Made by a program: the position numbers and the translations under genes | Assembly (NCBI GenBank): GCA_023664365.1 | Contig: JAMPFR010000020.1 | Span: 1 to 48,433 of the forward strand | DNA length: 48,433 nucleotides | Reading direction: 5' to 3' | Source of the DNA: Acetatifactor muris | GTDB lineage: Bacteria; Bacillota; Clostridia; Lachnospirales; Lachnospiraceae | Shown: positions 15,526 to 24,226 of the stretch, one piece after another | Numbering within the stretch: position 1 is the first letter of the stretch | Layout of the letters: each line of letters opens with the position of its first letter | Notes under the pieces: generated by a model | Seen by the model: only the letters and a program-made list of their open reading frames with translations | Databases searched by the model: none | What the model was told of the DNA's origin: nothing

Positions 15526-16677
15526 ATGGATTACGGATTTGCAACAAAATGTATTTACGGAAACGGAAGAGATTATGATAAGGACAAAACGGGAGCCATC
15601 AGCTTCCCTATTTATCAGACAGCCACCTATGCCCATCCGGAGGTGGGAAAGAGCACAGGGTTTGATTACAGCAGGCTGCAGAATCCCACCAGGCAGCAGG
15701 CGGAGAAAATAGTGGCTGCCCTCGAGGGAGGACTTGATGCGCTGGCTTTTTCCACGGGAATGGCGGCAATCACTGCAATGATGGAACTGTTCCGTCCGGG
15801 AGATCATCTGATTACGGATGCGGATTTATACGGCGGCAGCATCCGGCTGTTTGACAATGTGAATAAAAAGAACGGTATCCTGTTCAGCCATATAGACTGC
15901 TCCACGGAAAATGTGGAGGACTACATACAGGAGAATACCAAAGCGATTTTCATTGAAACGCCCACAAATCCCATGATGAACGTGGTGGATATACGCAAGG
16001 TCTCAAAAATCGCAAAGGAACACGGACTTCTTCTGATTGTGGACAATACCTTTATGTCGCCCTATTTTCAGAAGCCCTTTGAGCTTGGCGCGGATATTAT
16101 CATCCACAGCGGCACAAAGTTCCTGGGCGGGCACAATGACACCCTGGCGGGGTTTATCGTGACAAATTCACAGGAAATATCGGACAGACTCCGGTTTCTT
16201 ATAAAAACCGTGGGTTCGGGACTTTCGCCCTTTGACAGCTGGCTGATTATCAGAGGCGTCAAGACGCTGCCGCTCCGTATGGAAAAGGCACAGGAGAACG
16301 CAAAGGCGCTGGCGGAATATCTTTTGGGTGAGCCCAGGGTAAAGAAGGTTTACTATCCGGGGATACCGGGCAGCAAGGGGTATGAGGTATGTAAAAGCCA
16401 GGCGGGCGGTTTTGGCAGTATGCTTACCTTTGAAGTGGAGAGCCGGGAACTGGCGCTCCATATCCTGAGGTCTACAAAGCTGATTCCTTTTGCGGAAAGT
16501 CTGGGCGGAACGGAAACGCTTCTTACCTATCCCACCACACAGACCCATGCGGACGTGCCGGAGGAGGTAAGGATAAAGAACGGGCTTACGGACAGGATAC
16601 TGCGGCTTTCCGCAGGCATTGAGGATAAGAATGACCTGATTGGGGATTTAAGGCAGGCAATAGAATCTTTTGGATGA
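15526..16677 (+). CDS. Trans-sulfuration PLP enzyme (cystathionine gamma-synthase/lyase or methionine gamma-lyase type)
   Basis: This 383-residue PLP enzyme of the Cys/Met metabolism family has the expected phosphate and substrate motifs: YSRLQNPTR, STGMAAI and DNTFMSPYFQKP. The PLP lysine is Lys198 in SGTKFLGG, and the C-terminus has SLGGTETL and HADVP. Sequence alone does not separate gamma-synthase, gamma-lyase and sulfhydrylase activities. AAAGGAGAGG precedes the ATG. It is followed 15 bp later by a MalY/PatB-type lyase and then cysK, which makes a cysteine/methionine interconversion cluster. An imperfect CCTA-N8-CAGG site lies in its upstream region (15460-15475). Confidence 0.92.
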   Translation: MDYGFATKCIYGNGRDYDKDKTGAISFPIYQTATYAHPEVGKSTGFDYSRLQNPTRQQAEKIVAALEGGLDALAFSTGMAAITAMMELFRPGDHLITDADLYGGSIRLFDNVNKKNGILFSHIDCSTENVEDYIQENTKAIFIETPTNPMMNVVDIRKVSKIAKEHGLLLIVDNTFMSPYFQKPFELGADIIIHSGTKFLGGHNDTLAGFIVTNSQEISDRLRFLIKTVGSGLSPFDSWLIIRGVKTLPLRMEKAQENAKALAEYLLGEPRVKKVYYPGIPGSKGYEVCKSQAGGFGSMLTFEVESRELALHILRSTKLIPFAESLGGTETLLTYPTTQTHADVPEEVRIKNGLTDRILRLSAGIEDKNDLIGDLRQAIESFG

Positions 16678-16692
16678 GAGAAGGGAGTTTGT

Positions 16693-17922
16693 ATGTTGCA
16701 GGAGAAATCTGACTTTGACACATTTGATTTTGACACGCTGATAAACAGGCGGGGCACCGACTGCCTGAAATATGATTTTGCCGCAAGGCGGGGAAGACCG
16801 GAGAATATTCTGCCTCTCTGGGTGGCGGATATGGATTTTAAGACGTCGGATAAAATACTGGACGCCCTTCATAAAAGAACAGAGCATGGAATCTTTGGCT
16901 ATACCGAAAGCGGCGAAGGCTATTTTAACGCCGTGGCGGGCTGGATGAGCAGGCGGCACGGCTGGGAAATCAAAGAAAACTGGCTTGTGAAAACGCCGGG
17001 GGTGGTATTTGCCCTGGCCATGGCGGTAAAGGCCTATACGAAAGCAGGCGACGGGGTTCTGATTCAGCAGCCGGTATACTATCCCTTTACAGAGGTGATT
17101 GAAGATAATGACAGGAAAGTTATCAGCAATGATTTGCTTCTGGGGGAGGATGGAAAATATCACATTGACTTTGAAGACTTTGAAAGAAAAGCGGCGGCGG
17201 AAAAAACAACTCTCTTTCTGCTGTGCAGCCCGCACAATCCGGTAGGAAGGGTGTGGACGGAGGAAGAGCTTCTGAGAATAGGAGAAATATGCCTGAAATA
17301 TAATGTGACTGTGGTGAGCGATGAGATTCATGAGGATTTTGTATGGGGGAACAGAAAGCATACGGTTTTTGCAAATTTGAAAGAAGAGTTTGCAGACATA
17401 TCCGTCACCTGTACATCCCCGGCAAAAACATTTAACCTTGCAGGGCTGCAGGTATCCAACATTTTTATCCCCGATGAAAATCTGCGCAGACGGTTTAAAA
17501 AGCAGATTGCGGCAGCCGGATACAGCCAGCTGAACACCCTGGGCCTGACTGCCTGCGAAGCGGCGTACCGCTGCGGGGACGACTGGTATGATGCGATGAT
17601 GGAGTATGTGGCAGGCAACATCCGCTATATGAAAGCCTATCTGGAAAAGGAGCTGCCTCAGCTTGCCATGGCAGAGCCGGAAGGAACCTATCTTGTCTGG
17701 GTGGATTTCAGAGGGCTTGGGCTGGCCGGGGCAAAATTGGAGGAACTGATTGTGAAGAAAGCGAATCTCTGGCTGGATTCCGGCACCATGTTCGGAAAGG
17801 CGGGGGAGGGTTTTGAGAGATTTAATGCAGCCTGTCCCCGGGCAATCCTGGAAAAGGCGCTGGGACAGCTGAAAACAGCGATTATAAGTAATACAAAAAA
17901 TGAAATGGAAAAAAGTAATTGA
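16693..17922 (+). CDS. MalY/PatB-family cystathionine beta-lyase-like aminotransferase
   Basis: This 409-residue fold-type I PLP enzyme of the MalY/PatB group cleaves C-S bonds in cystathionine and related thioethers. Features are the N-terminal NILPLWVADMDF, SPHNPVGRVW, SDEIHEDF, and the PLP lysine Lys245 in SPAKTFNLAG. The length is normal. It lies 15 bp after the trans-sulfuration gene with GAAGGGAG before the ATG, so the two share an mRNA. Its stop codon overlaps the -35 box of the cysK promoter. Confidence 0.92.
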   Translation: MLQEKSDFDTFDFDTLINRRGTDCLKYDFAARRGRPENILPLWVADMDFKTSDKILDALHKRTEHGIFGYTESGEGYFNAVAGWMSRRHGWEIKENWLVKTPGVVFALAMAVKAYTKAGDGVLIQQPVYYPFTEVIEDNDRKVISNDLLLGEDGKYHIDFEDFERKAAAEKTTLFLLCSPHNPVGRVWTEEELLRIGEICLKYNVTVVSDEIHEDFVWGNRKHTVFANLKEEFADISVTCTSPAKTFNLAGLQVSNIFIPDENLRRRFKKQIAAAGYSQLNTLGLTACEAAYRCGDDWYDAMMEYVAGNIRYMKAYLEKELPQLAMAEPEGTYLVWVDFRGLGLAGAKLEELIVKKANLWLDSGTMFGKAGEGFERFNAACPRAILEKALGQLKTAIISNTKNEMEKSN

Positions 17923-17947
17923 CAGGTACGGCGCAAGGTTCTATAAT
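17919..17947 (+). promoter_or_regulatory. Consensus sigma-A promoter of cysK
   Basis: Perfect TTGACA and TATAAT boxes with exactly 17 bases between them. The -35 box begins inside the stop of the preceding lyase gene. The start site should fall near 17954. Confidence 0.85.
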
Positions 17948-17965
17948 ACTTTTAAAGCTTACAAA

Positions 17966-17984
17966 ACTTATCTAAAAGATAGGT
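17966..17984. promoter_or_regulatory. Candidate Rrf2-type operator before cysK
   Basis: ACTTATCT-AAA-AGATAGGT is a near-perfect 19-bp palindrome about 12 bases after the expected transcription start. A palindrome of the same length with the same CYTA-N9-TAGG core lies at the same distance after the metN promoter. A repressor bound here would block elongation or initiation. Confidence 0.5.
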
Positions 17985-18016
17985 AATGAATTAAAAGAAA
18001 AGGGAGGTAACGAATT

Positions 18017-18952
18017 ATGTCTGAAATCAAAGAAAGCGCGTTGGAGTTAATCGGAGGAACACCCATTTTAAAGCTGAACCGTTACGGCGAAAAGGCAGGC
18101 GTCAGGGGCGTGACTCTCCTGGCTAAGCTGGAGTACCTGAATCCCGCCGGTTCCGTAAAGGACAGGATTGCCCTTGCCATGATTGAGGATGCGGAAAGAA
18201 CGGGGAAGCTGAAGCCGGGAGCCACCATCATCGAGCCCACCAGCGGAAATACGGGGATCGGCCTTGCGGCTGTGGCAGCGGCAAAGGGATATAAGGCGAT
18301 TCTCACGCTGCCGGATACCATGAGCGTAGAGCGGAGAAACCTATTGAAAGCATACGGAGCCGAGCTGGTGCTTACAGAAGGCGCAAAGGGAATGAAGGGC
18401 GCGATTGCAAAGGCGGAGGAGCTGAACCAGGAGATTGAAGGCTCCGTTATTCTGGGCCAGTTTGTAAATCCTGCAAATCCGGCTGTCCATAAGGCTGCAA
18501 CCGGGCCGGAGATCTGGAGACAGACGGATGGCAAGGTGGATATTTTCGTGGCAGGCGTGGGCACAGGCGGTACTGTGACGGGCGTGGGAGAGTACCTGAA
18601 GGAGCAGAACCCCGATATAAAAGTGGTGGCGGTAGAGCCGGCGGCCAGTCCGGTTCTTTCCAAGGGAACGCCGGGAGCCCATAAGATTCAGGGTATCGGA
18701 GCCGGCTTCGTCCCGGAGGTGCTGAACACCGGGATTTATGATGAGATAATTACGATTGAAAATGAAGATGCTTTTGCAGAGGGAAAAGCATTTGCACTGG
18801 CGGAAGGAATCCTTGTGGGAATTTCATCGGGAGCGGCATTGAAAGCAGCGGTAATCCTTGCGGCAAGGCCGGAAAATGCGGGTAAGAATATCGTGGTATT
18901 GCTGCCGGATTCCGGTGACAGGTATCTGTCCACACCGCTGTTTTCCAATTAA
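18017..18952 (+). CDS. cysK: Cysteine synthase A (O-acetylserine sulfhydrylase)
   Basis: This 311-residue fold-type II PLP enzyme makes cysteine from O-acetylserine and sulfide. The PLP lysine is Lys48 in [10 protein letters not shown]. The substrate loop TSGNTGIG is at about residues 75-82, the phosphate loop is GTGGTVTG, and the C-terminus has [11 protein letters not shown] and [18 protein letters not shown] precedes the ATG. It has its own consensus promoter and a candidate operator, so it can be expressed apart from the upstream lyase genes. No terminator with a T-tract is obvious after it. Confidence 0.96.
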   Translation: MSEIKESALELIGGTPILKLNRYGEKAGVRGVTLLAKLEYLNPAGSVKDRIALAMIEDAERTGKLKPGATIIEPTSGNTGIGLAAVAAAKGYKAILTLPDTMSVERRNLLKAYGAELVLTEGAKGMKGAIAKAEELNQEIEGSVILGQFVNPANPAVHKAATGPEIWRQTDGKVDIFVAGVGTGGTVTGVGEYLKEQNPDIKVVAVEPAASPVLSKGTPGAHKIQGIGAGFVPEVLNTGIYDEIITIENEDAFAEGKAFALAEGILVGISSGAALKAAVILAARPENAGKNIVVLLPDSGDRYLSTPLFSN

Positions 18953-19183
18953 AATAAATAATTTTTCAGGTGTGCAACGAACGCTGAGGCGTTCGCCGGA
19001 GCGGTAGGGCTGGAAAGTGCCGGAAATGGCGTAAAAATCAGAGGGAGCATAGTTGTATCGATAGCTTGTCAATTCCTTTACCGCCGGCACTCGCAGAGTG
19101 GGGATTGACTGGCGGATAAGTGAGAATATAATGGGAAAAGGGATATTTCAATTCACTTCTTTGAAATATCCCTTCATTACCCT
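18953..19183. other. Non-coding stretch with several inverted repeats
   Basis: I see no convincing gene here. It holds a small hairpin (CGAACGC/GCGTTCG, 18978-18995), a longer imperfect stem joining AGTGCCGG near 19017 to CCGGCACT near 19084, and a perfect 12-bp hairpin (GGGATATTTCAA with its complement, 19140-19172) followed by TTCATTA. None matches a riboswitch I can name. The last hairpin could terminate transcription weakly on either strand. Confidence 0.4.
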
Positions 19184-19436
19184 TATCGGAGTTTCATCAA
19201 TATCTGGTGCAGTTTGTTTATATCCTCATTGCGGAACAGCTTTTCATCCACACAAAAGCGTTTTGACAAAAAGGAGATTTCCGTCACCTTTTTCTTTGAG
19301 AAGAACAGGCTTAAGCCTTGTGCCACACAGAGGATTGCAGCCAGTCAAAATCCAGTTTGGTCTTGCGGGAAAGATGATTTTTAATAGTGGTTTCTGATGC
19401 AAACACCTGATAATCTTCCTTGTATCCGCTTGCCCC
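19184..19436 (-). pseudogene. Degraded reading frame, family not recognised
   Basis: Two minus-strand frames read protein-like sequence end to end but are shifted against each other. The upstream one includes YKEDYQVFASETTIKNHL and ends in a stop within SSVWHKA. The next reads LSLFFSKKKVTEISFL and ends EDINKLHQILMKLR. Joined, they give about 80 residues of plausible protein. I could not name the family. Their position beside two other broken genes suggests the debris of an old insertion. Confidence 0.35.
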
Positions 19437-19490
19437 CTAGTTTACGTCCCCGTGTTTATGCCAACGGAAAAATGTGTATTCAAATTTTTG

Positions 19491-19549
19491 TTCTGACTTT
19501 ATTCCCAATATGTTATAATTTAAATGTTGGGAATAAAGTTGGGAATAAA
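19491..19549 (+). promoter_or_regulatory. Promoter framed by TTTATTCCCAA repeats
   Basis: TTCTGA and an extended TGTTATAAT are spaced 17 bases apart (19491-19519). An inverted repeat, TTTATTCCCAA (19498-19508) and TTGGGAATAAA (19527-19537), brackets the -10 box, and the second arm is repeated directly at 19539-19549. This is a typical autoregulatory operator layout for the ATPase-type regulator gene that follows. Confidence 0.55.
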
Positions 19550-19614
19550 TACAAAGAACTTGCTATTGAGCAGCTTCTTTGCACACTATGCTATCCATAT
19601 TAAGGAGAGTATTA

Positions 19615-20861
19615 ATGGATATAGAACAGATTGTATTTGATTTATGTGCTATGAACGATGAGCAGGAATGGTTCGAGTTTAAAGAAAATTGGTTTCAACC
19701 GGAAACATTGGGAGAATATGTTTCTGCGTTATCCAATGCTGCAGCGTTTCATTATAAGAAATATGCTTATTTTATATGGGGAATTGAAAATGAAAATCAT
19801 AAAATAGTCGGGACGACATTCAATCAATATGGAGATTACAATAAAGAACCTTATCAGAACTATCTGGCACGAAACCTTTTTCCAAGTCTGAATTTTTCTT
19901 TTGAGGAAATCGAGATTCAGGGAAAAAGAGTTGTCGTGTTGGTAATACCTGCCGCTTTTGAGATACCTACCGCATTTAAGGAAAAGCGATATATAAGGAT
20001 TGGGTCATCCAAGTGTAATATCAAGGATTATCCAAAGAGGGAGATAGAACTTTTTAAAATACTTGATGGAAGAACAGAAACCATAGAAACAATTCCGGCA
20101 AAATATCAAGAACTAACTTTTCATAAATTGTTTGGATATTATGGATCAAAGGGAATTGTTTTAAGCGATAAGACTTTTATAAAAAATTTAGGTCTGCGGA
20201 ATGAAGAAGGGCAGTTCAATTTATTGGCGCAACTGTTGTCGGACGATTCCCATTTCCCACTCCGGGTATCAATATTTGAGGGAAAAACGAAAGGAACAAA
20301 TCTGTTTTCGGTCAGGGAGTTTGGATATAATTGTCTTTTGTACAGTTTGGACGAGTTATTACGATACGGAGATGTATTAAATATAATACAGGCGGATGAG
20401 ACAGACAGGGTTGTGGAAAGGAAAGAAGTCCCGCTGTTTGATAACAAGGCATTTCGGGAGGCAATCATCAATGCCGTTCTGCACAACAAATGGGCAGAAG
20501 GAAATGAGCCTATGATTTCTGTTTTTTCCGACAGGATAGAAATTTTGTCAAGAGGTTCCCTGCCACCAGCACAGACGATGGAAGGATTTTATATGGGAGA
20601 ATCTGTACCTGTGAATGAAAAACTATCAGAAAAGCTTTGAATAAAGCCATCGAAAAAAAAGGGAATAAAAAGTCTTTAAATATAAGAAGAAGGAAAATAC
20701 TGGAAGAAATGAGGGATAATCCCAACATAACAACCGAGGAACTTCGCAAAATTTTAGGGGTTAGTAAAACAGCAGTAGAAAACAACATTTCATTCCTGCG
20801 AGAGAATGGTTATATTGAGAGAATTGGTTCAAAGAAGACAGGGTATTGGAATGTGTTGTAG
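19615..20861 (+). pseudogene. AlbA_2/ATP-binding transcriptional regulator, internally deleted
   Basis: The first part (ATG 19615, AAGGAGAG upstream) encodes about 340 residues of an AlbA_2-type putative DNA-binding protein. It starts EQEWFEFKENW, has a central RYIRIGSS and a GHKL-like helix FREAIINAVLHNKW. It stops at 20640 just after GFYMGESVPVNEKLSE. The frame then shifts, and 20641-20861 encodes the usual C-terminal winged helix (ILEEMRDNPNITTEELRKILGVSKTAVENNI, given here as its two ends). Family members normally have about 60-80 more residues between these pieces. The gene therefore looks inactivated by an internal deletion. Its lower GC than the neighbours suggests acquired DNA. Confidence 0.65.
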
Positions 20862-20882
20862 AGAACAGAGATAAAAGTTTAA

Positions 20883-21026
20883 AGGAGCTTAGGAATCGTA
20901 AATATTACACCGCATTTTGTGAAAAGCTTTGGCGGAAGTGATAATAATGTTTTTGCACAAAATGGAATAGAAGGTGTGATAGAGATGCTGGTTGATTGGA
21001 AATCCGCTTGCGCGAATAAGAGGTAA
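20883..21026 (+). pseudogene. C-terminal fragment resembling M20 peptidase (PepT-like)
   Basis: A 47-codon open stretch without a start codon encodes PHFVKSFGGSDNNVFAQNGI. This resembles the C-terminal metal-ligand region of M20 peptidases such as tripeptide aminopeptidase (GGSDANVF in typical members). It ends normally at TAA. No other part of such a gene is present, so this is a tail left by deletion. The identification rests on one motif. Confidence 0.45.
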
Positions 21027-21070
21027 AATGTTATATTGTATCGGGGGAGATTACGAACGGGAGGAAGAGG

Positions 21071-21616
21071 ATGACGAGAGAAGAAGCATGGAAGATGCTG
21101 AATGAATTTAATCAGGATGAATTTCATTTGCAGCATGGACAGATTGTGGAAAAAACCATGATGTATTTTGCGGAGAAATTAGGATATGGAGAGGAAAAAG
21201 AATTCTGGGGGATTGTAGGGCTTTTACATGATCTGGATTTTGAGAAGTATCCCGATCAGCATTGCATTAAAAGCCAGGAAATTATGAGAGAGCGTGGTAT
21301 TGACGAAAGAATGATTCACGCGACTGCCAGTCACGGATACGGAATTACAGTGGATATTCAACCTGAACATGAGATGGAGAAGGTGCTTTACGCAGTGGAC
21401 GAGCTTACCGGATTAATTGGCGCGGTTGTATTGATGCGTCCTTCTAAAAGCGTGCAGGATCTTGAATTAAAATCAGTGAAAAAGAAGTTTAAATCAAAGG
21501 GATTTGCCGCCGGGTGTGACCGGGAGGTTATTCAGCGCGGCGCAGATATGCTTGGCTGGTCGTTGGATGATTTGATTGTACAGACAATAGAGGCGCTTAA
21601 ATCCTTTCAGGACTGA
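21071..21616 (+). CDS. HD-domain protein
   Basis: This 181-residue HD-superfamily protein is probably a metal-dependent phosphohydrolase of unknown substrate. Metal ligands are visible as His23 in LQHGQIV, HD in LLHDLDFEKYP, His in ATASHGYG and an Asp in AVDELTGL. The overall layout matches a widespread group of short HDIG-type proteins. GGGAGGAAGAGG precedes the ATG. It stands alone between the pseudogene zone and a small zinc-ribbon gene. Confidence 0.88.
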   Translation: MTREEAWKMLNEFNQDEFHLQHGQIVEKTMMYFAEKLGYGEEKEFWGIVGLLHDLDFEKYPDQHCIKSQEIMRERGIDERMIHATASHGYGITVDIQPEHEMEKVLYAVDELTGLIGAVVLMRPSKSVQDLELKSVKKKFKSKGFAAGCDREVIQRGADMLGWSLDDLIVQTIEALKSFQD

Positions 21617-21693
21617 GCAGGTAAACTTGCGCTGTTATGCTGTTTGGAGTATACTTTATTTCAGAGATAAAAGCATCCGGAGGAGAGATACTT

Positions 21694-22044
21694 ATGGATA
21701 TTCGGATATTTGATAACTTCGAGGAGGATGGCCAGCTCACCTTGTTTGGTCTGGAGGAAGACTTTGAAGAGCTGCTGCCCAAAGAATCAGGTTCGGGAGA
21801 ATCTCCGCTCGGAGAGCCGTCGTTCGAAAAGCCGTCTTCCGGGGAACCGCTTTCCGAAGAAGCGTCGTTCAAAAAGCCGTCGTCCGAAAAGCCGTTGTCC
21901 GGAGAACCGTCTTCCGGCCAGGCAGGGGCGGGCATTCGTATCCGCAGCTGCAGCAGCTGCGGCAAGCTTCTCTTCGTGAGAGAAGAGGGCGGCGGATATG
22001 TCTCCGGGTGTAACGCCTGCGGAATCCGATATGTGCAAAAATAA
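21694..22044 (+). CDS. Small protein with repeat linker and C-terminal zinc ribbon
   Basis: I do not recognise this 116-residue protein as a named family. The ATG at 21694 follows GGAGGAGA by 5 bases. It has three parts: an acidic N-terminus containing QLTLF (residues 14-18), a linker of about 50 residues made of degenerate Ser/Gly/Glu/Pro units such as KPSSGEPLS, and a C-terminal zinc ribbon with two CxxC pairs (CSSCGK and CNACG). QLTLF fits the sliding-clamp binding consensus QL(S/D/T)LF, so a tie to DNA replication or repair is possible but unproven. The linker is a coding minisatellite (about 21785-21920). Confidence 0.65.
   Translation: MDIRIFDNFEEDGQLTLFGLEEDFEELLPKESGSGESPLGEPSFEKPSSGEPLSEEASFKKPSSEKPLSGEPSSGQAGAGIRIRSCSSCGKLLFVREEGGGYVSGCNACGIRYVQK
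21785..21920 (+). repeat. Coding minisatellite in the zinc-ribbon gene
   Basis: Degenerate repeats of about 15-27 bases based on CCGTC(T/G)TCCG and GAGAA/GAAAAG encode Ser/Glu/Lys/Pro/Gly units. The frame stays open in more than one reading frame, as expected of a recent low-complexity expansion. Confidence 0.6.
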
Positions 22045-22122
22045 AGAGTATCCGGGTCATGGCAGGACGGCCATACAGGAGAAGGCTGCTTTTTGCAGAC
22101 GGAAGGGAAGGAATGAAGAGCG

Positions 22123-23772
22123 ATGGAATTAAAGCTGGCGGCAATTTTCAGTGACAACAGTGTCCTGCAGAGAGGCAGGAACATTGCGATATTCGGCAGC
22201 GGCCCGGAAGGGAAGCGGGTGGAGGCGGTTGTCCGCGGAGAAAAGCTGGACGGTTCGGGCGTACAGGAAAGCCGGGGCAGCGCATATGTGCGAAAGGGCC
22301 GGTTTGAAATTCAGCTGCCGCCGCTGGAGGCGGGGCTGGAGCATTCTCTGCAGGTAACCTGCGGTGAGGAACAGCTTGTGCGCAGGAATCTTGCCCTGGG
22401 GGAGGTGTGGCTTGCCGGAGGGCAGTCCAACATGGAATATGAGCTGCAGAACTGCGCGGAAAAAGAGGCGCTGAACCGCCCTGCAAATCCCACGATCCGC
22501 TTTTACTACACGCAGAAAAATGCATACATGGACGAAGCGTTTTTTGCGTCTGAGGCGGAGACGTGCTGGGAGTGCTTCGGGGATGCAGGCACGAAATACT
22601 GGTCGGCGGTGGGGTATTTCTTTGCCGCGAAGCTGCAGGAGAGGCTGCAGGTGCCGGTGGGGATTATCGGATGCAACAGGGGCGGAACCTCTGCGTCTGC
22701 CTGGATGCCCCGGGAGGCCATGGCCGAGGACGTGGAACTGAAGACATATCTGGACATCTATGACGCTGCGGTGGCCGGAAAGACAGAGGAGGAGCAGCTG
22801 AGGGAATATGCGGAGTATGCCGTTTATCAGGCGGAATTTGACAGAAAGGCGGAAAGCTGCTACGCAGAGGACCCGAATATGGAATGGTCGGAGGTGCTGG
22901 AGCGTGTGGGCGAGTGCAGATGGCCGGGGCCCATGGGATGCAGTAATCCTTTTCGTCCGGGCGGCCTGTATGAGTGTATGCTGAAGCGGGTGACGCCCTA
23001 TTCCTTAAAGGGGTTTCTCTATTATCAGGGAGAGAACGATGACCATCTGCCCCGCCTTTATCGGAAGCTGCTTACCCGTATGATTGAACAGTGGCGGGAG
23101 GACTGGCGGGATGATTCCCTGCCGTTTATCTTTGCCCAGCTTCCCATGCATCGGTACAAGCAGGATCCGGATTTTAAGAACTGGTGCCTGATCAGAGAGG
23201 CCCAGAACAGAGTATATGACACGGTGAAAAATACAGCCATGACCTGCATTATCGACCAGGGGGTATACAATGACATTCATCCGCGGATGAAGCGGAAGGT
23301 GGGGGAGAGAATGTGCAGCCAGGCCTTGGAACTGGCCTATGGCCTTGAAGATGTGGCTGATGCGGCGGGGCCTTTGTTTGATTATGCTGAGAGAAGGAGC
23401 GGGAAGCTGATTCTGCATTTTAAGAATGCGGCCGGGGGCTTTCGTGTGAAGGAAGACTCCTCTCCGGCAGAGCGGCCCGGATATGACAGGACGGCCCCCC
23501 CGGCAGAGAGCCTGGGGTTTGAAATTGCAGGGGAGGATGGAGAATATGTTCCGGCGGCAGTGGAAATCAGGGATGACAGAATCTATGTCTCTGCTCCCGG
23601 CATAGCAGCTCCTGTTTATGCCAGATATCTTTGGACGAATTACGGGGATGTGGCGGTTTACGGAGTGAACGGTATTCCGCTTGCACCTTTTCGGACAGAC
23701 AGGCGGGACGGCTTCAGGCCCATGAACCAAAACGCGGAGATTCAGCAGAACATGGAAACGGGGAGCAAATAG
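22123..23772 (+). CDS. Sialate O-acetylesterase (SASA family)
   Basis: This 549-residue SGNH-type esterase of the SASA family removes O-acetyl groups from sialic acid or from plant or host glycans. The N-terminal beta domain is followed by the catalytic domain with Ser102 in AGGQSNMEY, the oxyanion region GCNRGGTSASAWMP, YYQGEND, and the Asp/His pair in NDIHP. No signal peptide is visible, so the enzyme is probably intracellular. GGAAGGAATGAAG lies upstream. The last codons overlap an intrinsic terminator that it shares with the convergent XRE gene. It fits the glycan-foraging character of the first 9 kb. Confidence 0.92.
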   Translation: MELKLAAIFSDNSVLQRGRNIAIFGSGPEGKRVEAVVRGEKLDGSGVQESRGSAYVRKGRFEIQLPPLEAGLEHSLQVTCGEEQLVRRNLALGEVWLAGGQSNMEYELQNCAEKEALNRPANPTIRFYYTQKNAYMDEAFFASEAETCWECFGDAGTKYWSAVGYFFAAKLQERLQVPVGIIGCNRGGTSASAWMPREAMAEDVELKTYLDIYDAAVAGKTEEEQLREYAEYAVYQAEFDRKAESCYAEDPNMEWSEVLERVGECRWPGPMGCSNPFRPGGLYECMLKRVTPYSLKGFLYYQGENDDHLPRLYRKLLTRMIEQWREDWRDDSLPFIFAQLPMHRYKQDPDFKNWCLIREAQNRVYDTVKNTAMTCIIDQGVYNDIHPRMKRKVGERMCSQALELAYGLEDVADAAGPLFDYAERRSGKLILHFKNAAGGFRVKEDSSPAERPGYDRTAPPAESLGFEIAGEDGEYVPAAVEIRDDRIYVSAPGIAAPVYARYLWTNYGDVAVYGVNGIPLAPFRTDRRDGFRPMNQNAEIQQNMETGSK

Positions 23773-23787
23773 CTCCCCGCCGTTTTT
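23760..23787. terminator. Intrinsic terminator between convergent genes
   Basis: GGGGAGC pairs with GCTCCCC around AAATA and is followed by GCCGTTTTT. It overlaps the stop codon of the esterase gene and can also serve the XRE gene on the other strand. Confidence 0.85.
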
Positions 23788-23793
23788 AAATGC

Positions 23794-24120
23794 TTATTTT
23801 GACCAGAGTTTAATGGTTTTGATCAGCTTTGTTTTCTGGACGTCGTCCATTTTGGATATGAGCTGCATCAGTTCATTATCCAGAGCTGTCTGCTTGTAAT
23901 CAGGGGCAATTTTCCCAATCAGGGAGTCAAGAGTAATGTTCATCAGGCGCGCGTAATAAATCAACACTCGCAATGACATGGCGGTTCTGTTGTTTTCTAC
24001 GTTGCTGATGTAGCCCGGCGTTACATTCAGGGCGCTTGCTACTTCTGCCTGTGTCAGTTTCATCTGAATGCGCAGTTCTTTTACCTGTGCTCCCAGATTT
24101 TCAAATTGATCGTTGCTCAT
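23794..24120 (-). CDS. XRE-family helix-turn-helix regulator
   Basis: This 108-residue DNA-binding protein has a Cro/C1-type helix-turn-helix (KLTQAEVASALNVTPGYISN, residues 21-40) and a helical C-terminus (LMQLISKMDDVQKTKLIKTI) of the kind that mediates dimerisation. GGAGG lies 8 bases before the ATG. It is divergent from truA and convergent with the esterase. The target is unknown. It may repress itself, since AGTATACT lies in the divergent gap. Confidence 0.92.
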   Translation of the reverse strand: MSNDQFENLGAQVKELRIQMKLTQAEVASALNVTPGYISNVENNRTAMSLRVLIYYARLMNITLDSLIGKIAPDYKQTALDNELMQLISKMDDVQKTKLIKTIKLWSK

Positions 24121-24226
24121 GATGTTATCCTCCGATGTTAAGAAATATTTTAGAAAACCCTGTATAAAGTATACTATAATTTTTCAGATTTTGGTAGTAT
24201 AAATTTTAAACATAGCGGGAGATATT

